Under the pieces are notes generated by a model. The model was given only the letters and a program-made list of their open reading frames with translations. It did no database searches and was not told the DNA's origin. DNA of 63,284 bases, from NCBI GenBank assembly GCA_017481595.1, contig JAFUOY010000021.1, forward strand, positions 1 to 63,284, written 5' to 3'. Both the position numbers and the translations under genes were made by a program. This DNA comes from Clostridia bacterium (GTDB taxonomy: Bacteria; Bacillota; Clostridia; Oscillospirales; CAG-272). This document shows, piece after piece, positions 15,592 to 24,596 of this stretch (within the stretch, counting starts at the first letter, position 1; every line of letters starts with the position of its first letter).

Positions 15592-16989
15592 ATGGATTAT
15601 TCAGCAGCTAACCCCGGGGTTTGGAATTTTATTATCCAGCTCGGTATGATCGCAGGAGCGGTGCTTATTTCAGAGCTTCTTACCTCTAAAGTAAAGCTAT
15701 TCCGCGGATTGAGAATGCCCATTGGCGTTATGGCAGGCTTCATTATTCTTATTTTGAAGAGCGTGGGCGTAGTTAACGTTAACACAGACCTTATGGAAAT
15801 ACTCGTTTACCACAGTATTGCCCTCGGCTTTATCGCTATGTCCCTGCGTACGACAAAGGAGGGACAGGAGGAAAAGGGCAGTCTGACAGGACCTAAGTCG
15901 GGCGCGATTATAGTTTCCACCTATCTTGTACAGGGTATTGTCGGTCTTATTATTTCTCTCGGTCTTGCATACACCATCAAGCCCGATTTCTTCAAGGCGG
16001 CAGGTCTTCTCCTCCCCATGGGCTTCGGTCAGGGTCCCGGTCAGGCAAGTAACGTAGGTAACACATACGAGCAGCTTGGATTTGTAAACGGACAAAGCTT
16101 CGGTCTTGCCGTTGCAGCAGCAGGCTACATATGCGCGTGTGTGGTAGGCGTTATTATGATAAACGTCCTTGCCAAGAAGGGAAAGATAATTTCCAAGCGC
16201 GTATTCACCTCCGATGATCCTAAAATTTCCGTTGGTGATTTCCAGGACAACAACGAAATTCCCGTATCTGATTCCGTTGACAAGCTTTCCGTTCAGGTTG
16301 CGCTTATTCTCGGTGTTTACTTCCTTACTTATCTCACAATGTGGGGACTTACCTCAGGTATCTCCGCAATTTCCGAGGGACTTGCAAAAACTGTAAACTC
16401 CCTTATCTGGGGCTTTAACTTTATTATCGCCTCCGTAATTGCTCTCCTTATTAAATTATTGCTTAAGAAGGCAAATCAGAAAAAGATCTTCAGAAGACAG
16501 CAGCAGAACAACTATCTTCTCAGCAGAATTTCAGGCTTCTTCTTTGACATTATGATAGTTGCGGGTATTGCATCCATCGAGATCGAAAAGCTCAGCGGTC
16601 TTTGGCTTCCCTTTATTCTTCTTGCAGTTGCAGGCGGTGTTGCTACCTGGTTGTATCTTGCATTCATTTGCAAAAAGGTATACAAGAATTATTTCTACGA
16701 GGGACTTATCTCCATGTACGGTATGCTTACGGGAACTATCTCCTCGGGCGTGCTTCTCCTTCGTGAGCTTGACCCCGAGTTCAAAACTCCCGCATCCAAC
16801 AACCTTGTGTTAGGCTCAAGCTACGGTATCGTATTCGGCGCGCCTATGCTCATTCTCGTAGGTCTTGCGGCGCAGTCAACCATTATGTGCTTTGCAACTC
16901 TTGGAATAATTATAGTGTACTTTGCATTGCTGCTTCTCTTTATTCTTAAGGCAAAGAGAAAAAACAAATCACATAAGGATGACGAATAA
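15592..16989 (+). CDS. GltS/ESS-family sodium:glutamate-type symporter
   Basis: 465 aa integral membrane protein with 10-12 hydrophobic helices. It fits the glutamate:Na+ symporter (ESS/GltS) family, with two inverted halves and a glycine-rich re-entrant segment (MGFGQGPGQASNVG near residue 140; a matching SMYGMLTGTISSGVLLLREL segment near 375). The substrate is probably glutamate or another dicarboxylate, but the glycine-rich loop differs from E. coli GltS, so specificity is open. The ATG at 15592 has GAAGGTGAGG upstream. It is co-transcribed with the PlsC-like gene and followed by a tandem-repeat array and terminator. Confidence 0.8.
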   Translation: MDYSAANPGVWNFIIQLGMIAGAVLISELLTSKVKLFRGLRMPIGVMAGFIILILKSVGVVNVNTDLMEILVYHSIALGFIAMSLRTTKEGQEEKGSLTGPKSGAIIVSTYLVQGIVGLIISLGLAYTIKPDFFKAAGLLLPMGFGQGPGQASNVGNTYEQLGFVNGQSFGLAVAAAGYICACVVGVIMINVLAKKGKIISKRVFTSDDPKISVGDFQDNNEIPVSDSVDKLSVQVALILGVYFLTYLTMWGLTSGISAISEGLAKTVNSLIWGFNFIIASVIALLIKLLLKKANQKKIFRRQQQNNYLLSRISGFFFDIMIVAGIASIEIEKLSGLWLPFILLAVAGGVATWLYLAFICKKVYKNYFYEGLISMYGMLTGTISSGVLLLRELDPEFKTPASNNLVLGSSYGIVFGAPMLILVGLAAQSTIMCFATLGIIIVYFALLLLFILKAKRKNKSHKDDE

Positions 16990-17003
16990 AATTAACTAAA
17001 AAC

Positions 17004-17300
17004 AATAAAAACAGGGGGTGCTGTACACACAAATGCATCTACAAATATGCATTTATGAATGATATCCATCCTTAGATGGATGATATTCTCGTACCCCGGA
17101 TGATATCACTTTCGTGATGAAATCCAACCCCGTTGGATGAAAAATGAATAAAAACAGGGGGTGCTGTACACACAAATGCATTTGAAAAAATGCATTCGTG
17201 AATGATATCCATCCTTAGATGGATGATATCCTCGTACCTCGGATGATATCACTTTCGTGATGAAATCCAACCCCGTTGGATGAAAAATGAATAAAAACAG
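17004..17300. repeat. Tandem 143-bp repeat made of a GATGATATC micro-hairpin array
   Basis: Two near-identical 143-bp units (17004-17146, 17147-17289) and the start of a third. Each unit opens with the left arm of a terminator (ACAGGGGGTGCTGT). An ATGCAT hairpin follows, then constant 9-mers (GATGATATC, GATGATATT, GATGAAATC) alternate with short palindromes: CATCCTTAGATG, CTCGTACCCCG, ACTTTCGT, CAACCCCGTTG. In unit 1 the 9-mers start at 17079, 17099 and 17116, with partial versions at 17059 and 17136. The units differ mainly in the ATGCAT hairpin and in the CTCGTACC(C/T)CG insert. No coding potential is seen. Confidence 0.85.
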
Positions 17301-17325
17301 GGGGTGCTGTATGATACAGCACCCC
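17301..17325. terminator. Bidirectional terminator, near-perfect 12-bp stem
   Basis: GGGGTGCTGTAT (17301-17312) pairs with ATACAGCACCCC (17314-17325) between convergent genes. The same stem recurs at 22065-22091. Its left arm is also the start of each upstream 143-bp repeat unit. Confidence 0.85.
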
Positions 17326-17339
17326 AGTTTGTTGTTTAT

Positions 17340-18512
17340 TTAATTGGTTTTTAACGGAAATTTATGGCAAAGATACTCATAAGAGATAATCATAGTTATA
17401 AGTATTGCTCCTGCATAGAAGGGAAAAAGAGATATACTGATATGATTTGCAATCAGTCCGAAAAGGGGAGGCATAAGACAGGAGCCCGTATAGGCGCTTG
17501 CCATCTGCATACCGATTATGGCTTGAGATTTATCCGCGCCGAAGCGTATGGGGGTTGAATGAATGATGCAGGGGTAGATAGGCGCACTGCCCAAGCCTGC
17601 CACAACGAGACCGACGAGGGACACGGTGTTACTTATGGGAAGGATTATCATAAGCATACCTACCGTACAAATAACAAAGCCGATTCTTATCAAGGTAGTG
17701 TCCGAAAGCTTCATTGACGCAAAGCCGTTTATAGCTCTGCCAACGGTGATACCAAGGACGTAAAGGCTTGCCCAGGCGGCGGCAATTTCCGCATCTATAC
17801 CACGGTCAAGGTGGAGGTAGGTGCTTGCCCAAAGGATGATAACCACCTCTAAGGCGCAATAGCAGAAGAAGGACAAAAGAAGGGGCTTTGCTCCGCCCAT
17901 TGAAAGCACCTTGAAAAAGGAAACGGGCTTTCTGTCCTTGTTGTCGTTTTCCTCTTTTTTCTCAATTCTGTTTTTCCAAAGAGGAAGGCTGATAAGAACG
18001 ATAAAGCAAATTATAAACTGAATTATGGATATGTAAAGGTAGCCCTTGCTCCAGCCTCTGCCCGAGGTCAGGGCGAAGCTCATAATAGCGGGGCCGATGG
18101 ATGCGCCCACGCCCCACATACAATGGAGCCAGCTCATATGCTTACTGCTGTAATGGAGGGCAACGTAATTGTTAAGAGCCGCATCAACGCTTCCCGCCCC
18201 AAGACCGAAGGGAATGGCAAAGAGGCAAAGCATCCAGAATTCTGTGCTTAAGGAAAAGCCAAAGAGCGCAGCCGCCGTCATAAAAATACTGATAAAGGTG
18301 GTTTTACCCGAGCCAAGCTTTAAGGTGATACGGTCACTCATAAGGCTTGAAATAATAGTGCCGATGGAAATGATGGGTGAGATAATACCCGCAAAGGAAA
18401 CGGGCACGTTCATCTCCTCAAACATAGAGGGCCACGCAGAGCCAAGAACCGTATCGGGTAAGCCAAGACCTATAAAGGCAAGGTACAGTACCGCAATAAG
18501 CAGAATAAACAT
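17340..18512 (-). CDS. Major facilitator superfamily transporter
   Basis: 390 aa with 12 predicted helices, cytoplasmic membrane. The LGLPDTVLGSAWPSM opening, the D-R loop after helix 2 (SDRITLKLGSGKTT) and the SVDAALNNYVALHY segment fit the MFS group related to sugar permeases of the FucP/YfkF type. A charged loop near the middle (KNRIEKKEENDNKDRK) separates the two halves. The start at 18512 (MFILLIAV) follows GGAGGAAT; the 17-codon upstream extension is rejected. Substrate unknown. Single gene with its own promoter. Confidence 0.82.
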   Translation of the reverse strand: MFILLIAVLYLAFIGLGLPDTVLGSAWPSMFEEMNVPVSFAGIISPIISIGTIISSLMSDRITLKLGSGKTTFISIFMTAAALFGFSLSTEFWMLCLFAIPFGLGAGSVDAALNNYVALHYSSKHMSWLHCMWGVGASIGPAIMSFALTSGRGWSKGYLYISIIQFIICFIVLISLPLWKNRIEKKEENDNKDRKPVSFFKVLSMGGAKPLLLSFFCYCALEVVIILWASTYLHLDRGIDAEIAAAWASLYVLGITVGRAINGFASMKLSDTTLIRIGFVICTVGMLMIILPISNTVSLVGLVVAGLGSAPIYPCIIHSTPIRFGADKSQAIIGMQMASAYTGSCLMPPLFGLIANHISISLFPFYAGAILITMIISYEYLCHKFPLKTN

Positions 18513-18553
18513 AATTCCTCCATACCGTATATAATAAAATTCAAAGCAAAATG

Positions 18554-18582
18554 ATACTATCATATTATAATGAAAAAGTCAA
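18554..18582 (-). promoter_or_regulatory. Promoter of the MFS gene
   Basis: Minus strand: TTGACT (18582-18577), 17-bp spacer, TAGTAT (18559-18554). Confidence 0.7.
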
Positions 18583-18727
18583 GTAACTTTTTGAAAATTA
18601 GTTTTATATATTTCTTATGTACATTTGTTCATATGTTTATTATTTATTAACATAAGGCAAAAATTACCTTTTTTTAGCATTTTGTGTGACGTTTCAAAGA
18701 AATTGTAGTGAAATTTATATAAACCCA

Positions 18728-18756
18728 TTGACAAGTTTTCTTTTTTGTGATAATAT
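18728..18756 (+). promoter_or_regulatory. Promoter of the RHH-clpB operon
   Basis: TTGACA (18728-18733), 17-bp spacer, TAATAT (18751-18756). I see no CIRCE inverted repeat (TTAGCACTC-N9-GAGTGCTAA) and no clear CtsR site in the leader. Confidence 0.7.
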
Positions 18757-18779
18757 GTGCTTGAAAAGGAGATGATAAT

Positions 18780-19427
18780 ATGGCAAAGAGCCTGTACTCT
18801 TTGATTTTGACAGATGAAATAGTAAGTGAAATAGACCGACTTGCATACAAGACGGGCACTAACAGATCAAATATGATAAATCAGATACTTGCGGAATACG
18901 TTTCCTATACCACCCCCGAGATGAGAATGGGAAAGATATTTTCTTCCCTTGAGCAAATGCTGCTTGGCGGGGATAATTTTCAAAGGCTGGTAAACAATTC
19001 CGTATCCGTAATGAATCTTCGCTCCTCTCTTGATTTTAAATACAACCCATCCGTTAAATATACGGTGGAGCTTAACAGAACCGAGGAAAACGAGATAGGC
19101 ACTCTTAAAATATCCATGCGCACGAAGAACTCTGCCTTGATTACTTATATGATGGAATTTTATAAGCTGTTTGCGCGGATGGAGTCCTTATACGTTAAGG
19201 GAACGGAATACTATCTTGAAAACGACAGATTTGTCCGCAAGCTGAAGCTGAGAGCCAAGGGTCCCGTTACCGCAGACGAGCTTGGTACGGTTATTGCGGA
19301 ATACATACGTGTATTTGATAATTGTATGAAATCGTATTTCTACAATATAAACGATATTCAAAGAGCGTACTACGAAATTGAGCATATTTATATCGCTTAT
19401 TTAAGAGAGCACGAGGTACAGATATAG
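18780..19427 (+). CDS. Ribbon-helix-helix-like protein encoded upstream of clpB
   Basis: 215 aa. Residues ~5-45 (YSLILTDEIVSEIDRLAYKT, then GTNRSNMINQILAEYVSY) have the strand-helix-helix pattern of RHH DNA-binding proteins. The rest (about 50-215) is an unassigned alpha/beta domain with a long helical C-terminus. Co-transcribed with clpB (10-bp gap). The usual Firmicutes repressors of clpB (CtsR, HrcA) and their boxes are not seen here, so this protein could be a local regulator of the operon; that is inference. AAAAGGAG ribosome site. Confidence 0.7.
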   Translation: MAKSLYSLILTDEIVSEIDRLAYKTGTNRSNMINQILAEYVSYTTPEMRMGKIFSSLEQMLLGGDNFQRLVNNSVSVMNLRSSLDFKYNPSVKYTVELNRTEENEIGTLKISMRTKNSALITYMMEFYKLFARMESLYVKGTEYYLENDRFVRKLKLRAKGPVTADELGTVIAEYIRVFDNCMKSYFYNINDIQRAYYEIEHIYIAYLREHEVQI

Positions 19428-19437
19428 GAGGTATTAT

Positions 19438-22023
19438 ATGAACGCACAGAATTTTACAGAAAAAAGCATAGAGGCGCTTAATAGCGCGCAAAGAATAGCA
19501 AAGGAAAGAGGAAACCAAGCCCTTGAGAGCGAGCATCTTTTATACGCCCTTACGGAGCAGACGGAGGGGCTTATACCCGAGATGCTGAAAAGATGCGGAG
19601 TGGACCTCTCCAATTTAAAATCCGACCTTGAGGATGCAATTTCCCGTTTGCCCAGGGTATCGGGGGCGAGCGCAACCAATCTTTATATGTCGGGCGCTCT
19701 TGACTCTGCCCTTGGCGAAAGTGAAAGGGAAGCGGGGGCTATGGGAGATACCTTTATCTCCGTTGAGCATATTTTACTTGGTATGATATCCAAGCCGAGC
19801 CCCAATTTAAAGAAGATTTTTGAGAAAAACGGAATAAAAAGAGATAAAATCCTTGGTGTGCTTAAGGACATCCGCGGAAATCAGCGGGTGGACTCGGAAA
19901 ATCCCGAGGCAAAGTATGACGCACTTAAAAAATACGGACAGGACCTTTGCGCTCTTGCAAGGAATCAGAAGCTTGACCCCGTTATCGGACGTGACGAGGA
20001 GATACGAAACGTTATCCGTATCCTTTCAAGAAAGACGAAGAACAATCCCTGCCTTATTGGTGAGCCCGGTGTCGGTAAGACCGCCATTGCAGAGGGCTTG
20101 GCGCTTCGCATCGTAAGAGGGGATGTGCCCGAAAGCCTTAAAAACCGCACTCTCTTCTCCCTTGATATGGGTTCGCTTGTGGCAGGAGCGAAGTACCGCG
20201 GCGAGTTTGAGGAAAGGCTTAAGGCGGTGCTTAACGAGGTAAAGTCAAGCGAGGGCAGAATAATACTCTTTATTGACGAGCTTCATTTGATAGTGGGCGC
20301 AGGCAAAACGGATGGAGCGATGGATGCGGGAAACATTCTTAAGCCTATGCTTGCAAGGGGTGAGCTTCATTGTATCGGCGCAACCACCCTTAACGAATAC
20401 AGAAAATATATTGAAAAGGACCCCGCCCTTGAAAGAAGATATCAGCCCGTTATGGTAAACGAGCCAAACGTGGAGGACACTATCTCCATTTTGCGCGGTC
20501 TTAAGGAAAGATACGAGGTATATCACGGAGTAAAGATACACGACGGAGCAATAATTGCCGCCGCTACCCTCTCCGACAGATATATTTCCGACAGATTTTT
20601 GCCCGATAAGGCTATTGACCTGATCGACGAGGCTTGTTCCCTTATAAAAACGGAAATGAACTCCATGCCTACGGAAATGGACGAGATCTCCCACAAGATA
20701 ATGCAGCTTGAAATTGAGGAGGCTGCCCTTAAGAAGGAAACGGACAAATTATCCCTTGAGCATCTTGAGGTAATACGCAAGGAGCTTTCCACCCTTCGTG
20801 ATTCCTTTAATGAAATGAAGGTAAGATGGGAAAATGAAAAGGACTCCATTGGCAAGGTACAGAAGCTGCGTGAGAGGATCGAGGAGACCAACGCAAAAAT
20901 CGAAAAGGCGCAGAACGAATACGATCTTAACCGCGCCGCAGAGCTGAAATACGGTATTCTGCCCCAGCTTCAAAAGGAGCTTAACAAGGCGGAGGCTCAG
21001 GACAAGACCGCAAAGACTACTCTGCTTCGCGACCAGGTTACTGAGGAGGAGATTGCAAGAATAATCTCCCGTTGGACGGGAATACCCGTATCAAAGCTTG
21101 TAGAGGGAGAGAGAGAAAAGCTTCTTAGCCTTGATAAGATACTCCATCAGCGCGTGATCGGACAGGATGAGGCGGTAAATTCCGTTTGCGATGCAATTCT
21201 CCGCTCCCGCGCGGGAATTCAGGACCCCGACAGACCCATTGGCTCATTTATGTTCCTCGGTCCTACGGGTGTTGGTAAAACGGAGCTTGCAAAATCCATT
21301 GCGGAGGCTTTGTTTGATGACGAGCGCAATATGGTAAGAATAGATATGAGCGAGTATATGGAAAAATACTCCGTATCCCGTCTTATAGGCGCGCCTCCCG
21401 GATACGTTGGATACGAGGAGGGCGGTCAGCTTACTGAGGCGGTAAGGCGCAGACCCTACTCCGTCATTCTCTTTGACGAGATCGAAAAGGCGCATCCCGA
21501 TGTATTCAACCTCCTTTTGCAGGTGCTTGACGACGGACGTATCACGGATTCTCAGGGTCGCACGGTTGACTTTAAGAATACCATTATTATAATGACATCC
21601 AATTTAGGCTCTGACATTATACTTGAGGGTATTACGGAAAACGGCGAGATAAGTAACGAGGCAAGAAGCGGAGTTACCGCCCTGCTTAAGAGATCCTTCC
21701 GCCCCGAGTTTTTAAACAGACTTGACGAAATAGTATTCTATAAGCCCCTTACCAAGGAAAATATAAAGAGCATTATTGATCTTCTTATTAAAGACCTTTC
21801 AGGCAGGCTTATTAAAAAGCGTCTTTTCCTTGAAATTACAAATAGCGCAAAGGAATACGTCATTGATGCCGCCTACGATCCTATGTACGGCGCAAGACCG
21901 CTGAAAAAATATTTGCAGTCCAATATTGAAACTCTTATTGCAAGGAAAATAATATCCGAGGATATATCTCCCGAAACCACTATTACCGTGGATATTGAAA
22001 ACGGAAAATTAGTGACGAGATAA
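19438..22023 (+). CDS. clpB: ATP-dependent disaggregase ClpB
   Basis: 861 aa, full family length. Hsp100 AAA+ hexamer that, with DnaK, pulls proteins out of aggregates in the cytoplasm. Clp N-domain at 1-145 with two repeats. AAA1 has Walker A GEPGVGKT (208-215) and Walker B FIDELH. A middle coiled-coil domain (about 400-520) distinguishes ClpB from ClpA/ClpC. AAA2 has Walker A GPTGVGKT (about 606-613), the pore loop GYVGYEEGG and LFDEIEKAH. No IGF loop for ClpP docking was noticed. GGAGG lies before the ATG; a strong terminator follows. Confidence 0.96.
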   Translation: MNAQNFTEKSIEALNSAQRIAKERGNQALESEHLLYALTEQTEGLIPEMLKRCGVDLSNLKSDLEDAISRLPRVSGASATNLYMSGALDSALGESEREAGAMGDTFISVEHILLGMISKPSPNLKKIFEKNGIKRDKILGVLKDIRGNQRVDSENPEAKYDALKKYGQDLCALARNQKLDPVIGRDEEIRNVIRILSRKTKNNPCLIGEPGVGKTAIAEGLALRIVRGDVPESLKNRTLFSLDMGSLVAGAKYRGEFEERLKAVLNEVKSSEGRIILFIDELHLIVGAGKTDGAMDAGNILKPMLARGELHCIGATTLNEYRKYIEKDPALERRYQPVMVNEPNVEDTISILRGLKERYEVYHGVKIHDGAIIAAATLSDRYISDRFLPDKAIDLIDEACSLIKTEMNSMPTEMDEISHKIMQLEIEEAALKKETDKLSLEHLEVIRKELSTLRDSFNEMKVRWENEKDSIGKVQKLRERIEETNAKIEKAQNEYDLNRAAELKYGILPQLQKELNKAEAQDKTAKTTLLRDQVTEEEIARIISRWTGIPVSKLVEGEREKLLSLDKILHQRVIGQDEAVNSVCDAILRSRAGIQDPDRPIGSFMFLGPTGVGKTELAKSIAEALFDDERNMVRIDMSEYMEKYSVSRLIGAPPGYVGYEEGGQLTEAVRRRPYSVILFDEIEKAHPDVFNLLLQVLDDGRITDSQGRTVDFKNTIIIMTSNLGSDIILEGITENGEISNEARSGVTALLKRSFRPEFLNRLDEIVFYKPLTKENIKSIIDLLIKDLSGRLIKKRLFLEITNSAKEYVIDAAYDPMYGARPLKKYLQSNIETLIARKIISEDISPETTITVDIENGKLVTR

Positions 22024-22064
22024 TTCTGCAATAATAGTCAAAAGCTTCCAAAATTCAACAAAAC

Positions 22065-22097
22065 GGGGGTGCTGTATCATACAGCACCCCCTGTTTT
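22065..22097 (+). terminator. Terminator of clpB
   Basis: GGGGGTGCTGTAT (22065-22077) pairs with ATACAGCACCCCC (22079-22091), followed by TGTTTT. The stem is the same as at 17301-17325. Confidence 0.9.
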
Positions 22098-22141
22098 CCA
22101 TATATTTTAATAATTAAGAATATAATATTATGACAAATTCA

Positions 22142-22170
22142 TTGACTTAGGTGAATGAAAATGCTATAAT
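22142..22170 (+). promoter_or_regulatory. Promoter of the leucine-rich-repeat lipoprotein
   Basis: TTGACT (22142-22147), 17-bp spacer, TATAAT (22165-22170). Confidence 0.8.
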
Positions 22171-22214
22171 ACCTGTATATATGAATTTTATCACTTTGTA
22201 ATAAGGAGAAAGAT

Positions 22215-24350
22215 ATGAAGAAAATTTATGAAGTATTGCTTATCGTCTTCCTTTGTCTTGCGTTATGTCTTACAATGACGTCCTGCTTTGGCGAGGATGA
22301 TACAACTACAGCAGAAACACCCACAACAGAAGCCCCCACAACCGAGGCTCCCACAACGGAAGCACCCACCACGGAAGCACCAACTACGTATCCTCCGTAT
22401 TGGGAAGACCCCTATTACACAGAGCAGCCAACAACAGCACCTGACATATGCGAGGAGCATCTCGTGGCAACCATGCCCGCAGTTGCTGCAACCTGCTACT
22501 CAAACGGACTTACTGAGGGTAAGTTCTGCCTTCTTTGCAACACAGTATTAGTGAAGCAAGAAATCATTCCCGCAGAGCATAAATTGAAAACTGCTTCAAG
22601 TCTTGCAGCAACCTGTACTACAACAGGTCTTACAGAAGGAAAGACCTGTACTATATGTGGTTTTGTAGCCGCTAAGCAGGAGGTTACACAGGCTCTTGGT
22701 CACGATTGTAAAAACGGCAACCAGTGTGACAGATGTAAGAGTACAATCAACTTCTCAAACGGTATGGTATATGAATTAAATGCGAACGGCACGGAATATA
22801 CCCTTGTAAGCATTGGTTCCTGTACGGACAAAAAAATAATCATTCCCGAGAAATATAACGGTCTTCCCGTTACGGCAATAGGCGATAAGGCATTTTACTA
22901 TAAAGGCAGCATTGTGGAAATAATTATTCCCAACTCTGTAAAATCTATAGGAAATAGTGCATTTTCCGAATGTACATCCCTTTCAAAGATACATATTGGC
23001 ACGGGCGTAACATCTATCGGAGACAACGCATTTTTACACTGTAAATCCCTTAAATCTCTTGTAATTCCCGATGCAGTTGAAGCATTCGGTTTCGCTCCCT
23101 TTGCCGACTGTCCCTCTCTTACTGAGTTTATAGTTACGTCAAACAGTAAAAGCTTCAAGACCGTAGAGGGTGATGTTTACTCCCTTGACGGAAAAACACT
23201 TGTATTCCACGCTCCCGGCAAGAGCACCGAAACCATCAACATTCCCAACACAGTAACCGCTATAGGTGACAGTGCATTCTACGGCTGCAAGAATATTACA
23301 GCAGTTACAATTCACGATAAGGTAACATCAATTGGTTCTTATGCATTCTCCAACTGTGACAAGCTCCAGACTCTTACCCTTGGAAACGGAATAAAAACCA
23401 TTGGCGACGCTGCATTTGCAGATTGTGACGAGATAACAAAGGTGGTACTTCCAAACAGCGTAACATCCATTGGTGAAAAAGCATTTTACTTCTGTAAATC
23501 ACTTACAAGTGTTACAGTTCCCGCAGGCGCTACTGAAATCGGAGACAGAGCATTTACAAACTGCGATTCTCTTACCGCTATTGATGTGGCGTCAGGCAAC
23601 ACCTCGTATAAGAGTGTAAACGGTGACCTCTATACAAAGGATGGCAAAACCATATTAGCTTATGCAATAGGCAAGGAGGCAGATTCCTTTGTAATCCCCG
23701 CAGGCGTTACTACAATAGGTGACGAGGCATTTTCAAGAAGCCGCAACCTTAAGACGATTACAATTCCTTCAGGTATTACAAAAATCGGAAGCTACTCATT
23801 CTTCTATTCAGGAATTACTGCAGTTGTGATTCCCGATACAGTTACTTCTATAGGAGACAACGCCTTTACAGATTGCGAAATGCTCAACACCGTTAGCATT
23901 GGTTCAGGTATTAAAGAAATAAATACAACCATATTCCTTAACTGTACTGCCATCACATCTTACCAGATCAGTGAGAGCAACAAGGAATTCAAGAGTATAG
24001 ACGGCAACCTTTATACAAAGGACGGAAAGACACTTTTAGCATACGCATCCGGTAAAACAAGCGATACCTTCATTATTCCCGAGGGTGTAACTACCATTAG
24101 AGATAATGCATTTACCACCTGCTACTATCTTGAAAAGGTTACGCTTCCAAGTAGCCTTACATATATCGGTAGCGGAGCATTCAAGAGCTGCTCCTTGCTT
24201 GAGGAGGTAACATTTACAAAGACAAGCGGTTGGTTTGTTGCAGCCGATAAGGATGATGCAAATGAAACAAGCGTTGACGTAAGCAACATTGAAACAAACG
24301 CAAAAGATATTAAAGGCAGACTTTCTGATTTCATCTGGAAGAATAAATAA
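22215..24350 (+). CDS. BspA-like leucine-rich-repeat surface lipoprotein
   Basis: 711 aa. The signal peptide ends in the lipobox LTMTSC (Cys24), so it is lipid-anchored on the outside of the membrane. A Thr/Glu/Pro linker (about 30-75) contains tandem TTEAP repeats. Two short modules follow (about 80-165) of the form ATC..GLTEGK.C..C with CxxC pairs. Then come about a dozen BspA-type (LRR_5) leucine-rich repeats of the I..(S/A)AF..C..L..V.IP..V..IG form, broken by two longer YKSVNGDLYTKDGKTILAYA-type insertions. Family members bind host or matrix proteins or other bacteria. AAGGAG ribosome site; single gene. Confidence 0.9.
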   Translation: MKKIYEVLLIVFLCLALCLTMTSCFGEDDTTTAETPTTEAPTTEAPTTEAPTTEAPTTYPPYWEDPYYTEQPTTAPDICEEHLVATMPAVAATCYSNGLTEGKFCLLCNTVLVKQEIIPAEHKLKTASSLAATCTTTGLTEGKTCTICGFVAAKQEVTQALGHDCKNGNQCDRCKSTINFSNGMVYELNANGTEYTLVSIGSCTDKKIIIPEKYNGLPVTAIGDKAFYYKGSIVEIIIPNSVKSIGNSAFSECTSLSKIHIGTGVTSIGDNAFLHCKSLKSLVIPDAVEAFGFAPFADCPSLTEFIVTSNSKSFKTVEGDVYSLDGKTLVFHAPGKSTETINIPNTVTAIGDSAFYGCKNITAVTIHDKVTSIGSYAFSNCDKLQTLTLGNGIKTIGDAAFADCDEITKVVLPNSVTSIGEKAFYFCKSLTSVTVPAGATEIGDRAFTNCDSLTAIDVASGNTSYKSVNGDLYTKDGKTILAYAIGKEADSFVIPAGVTTIGDEAFSRSRNLKTITIPSGITKIGSYSFFYSGITAVVIPDTVTSIGDNAFTDCEMLNTVSIGSGIKEINTTIFLNCTAITSYQISESNKEFKSIDGNLYTKDGKTLLAYASGKTSDTFIIPEGVTTIRDNAFTTCYYLEKVTLPSSLTYIGSGAFKSCSLLEEVTFTKTSGWFVAADKDDANETSVDVSNIETNAKDIKGRLSDFIWKNK

Positions 24351-24408
24351 AATAACAAAAAACAGGACAATTTAGCGTGTTATCCTTAACGGAGAACACG
24401 CTAAAACT

Positions 24409-24551
24409 AAGTTTGCCCTTCGGGCAAGTGAAGTTATCTGCGATAGTGAAGTTCACTTCGTGAGTGAAGTTTCGCCTTGCGGCGAAGTAAAGGCAAACTT
24501 AACTTCACTGTGCATAGCACAACTTCACTTTTGCGTCAGCAAAAACTTCAC
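24409..24551. repeat. AGTGAAGTT micro-hairpin array
   Basis: The constant word AGTGAAGTT occurs at 24427, 24445 and 24463 (exact 18-nt period). Its reverse complement occurs at 24501 and 24521, with a shortened copy at 24544. Between them lie short palindromes: GCCCTTCGGGC, ATCTGCGAT, CACTTCGTG, CGCCTTGCGGCG, GTGCATAGCAC, TGCGTCAGCA. An outer stem AAGTTTGCC (24409-24417) pairs with GGCAAACTT (24492-24500) and closes the first half. It has the same design as the array at 17004-17300 but an unrelated constant word. Confidence 0.85.
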
Positions 24552-24561
24552 AAAGCAGAAA

Positions 24562-24596
24562 AAGAGAGTTAATGGCTAAAAACCATTAACTCTCTT
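24562..24596 (-). terminator. Terminator of the glutamine synthetase gene
   Basis: AAGAGAGTTAATGG (24562-24575) pairs with CCATTAACTCTCTT (24583-24596). On the minus strand it is followed by a T-rich run. Confidence 0.7.

Noticed and set aside
17004-17300. CRISPR array or insertion sequence
   Set aside because: There are two whole units of 143 bp with internal hairpins but no transposase frame, no target duplication and no spacer-like unique sequence.
24409-24551. CRISPR array
   Set aside because: The constant word is only 9 nt, the inserts are 9-12 nt and all self-complementary, and no cas genes are present.
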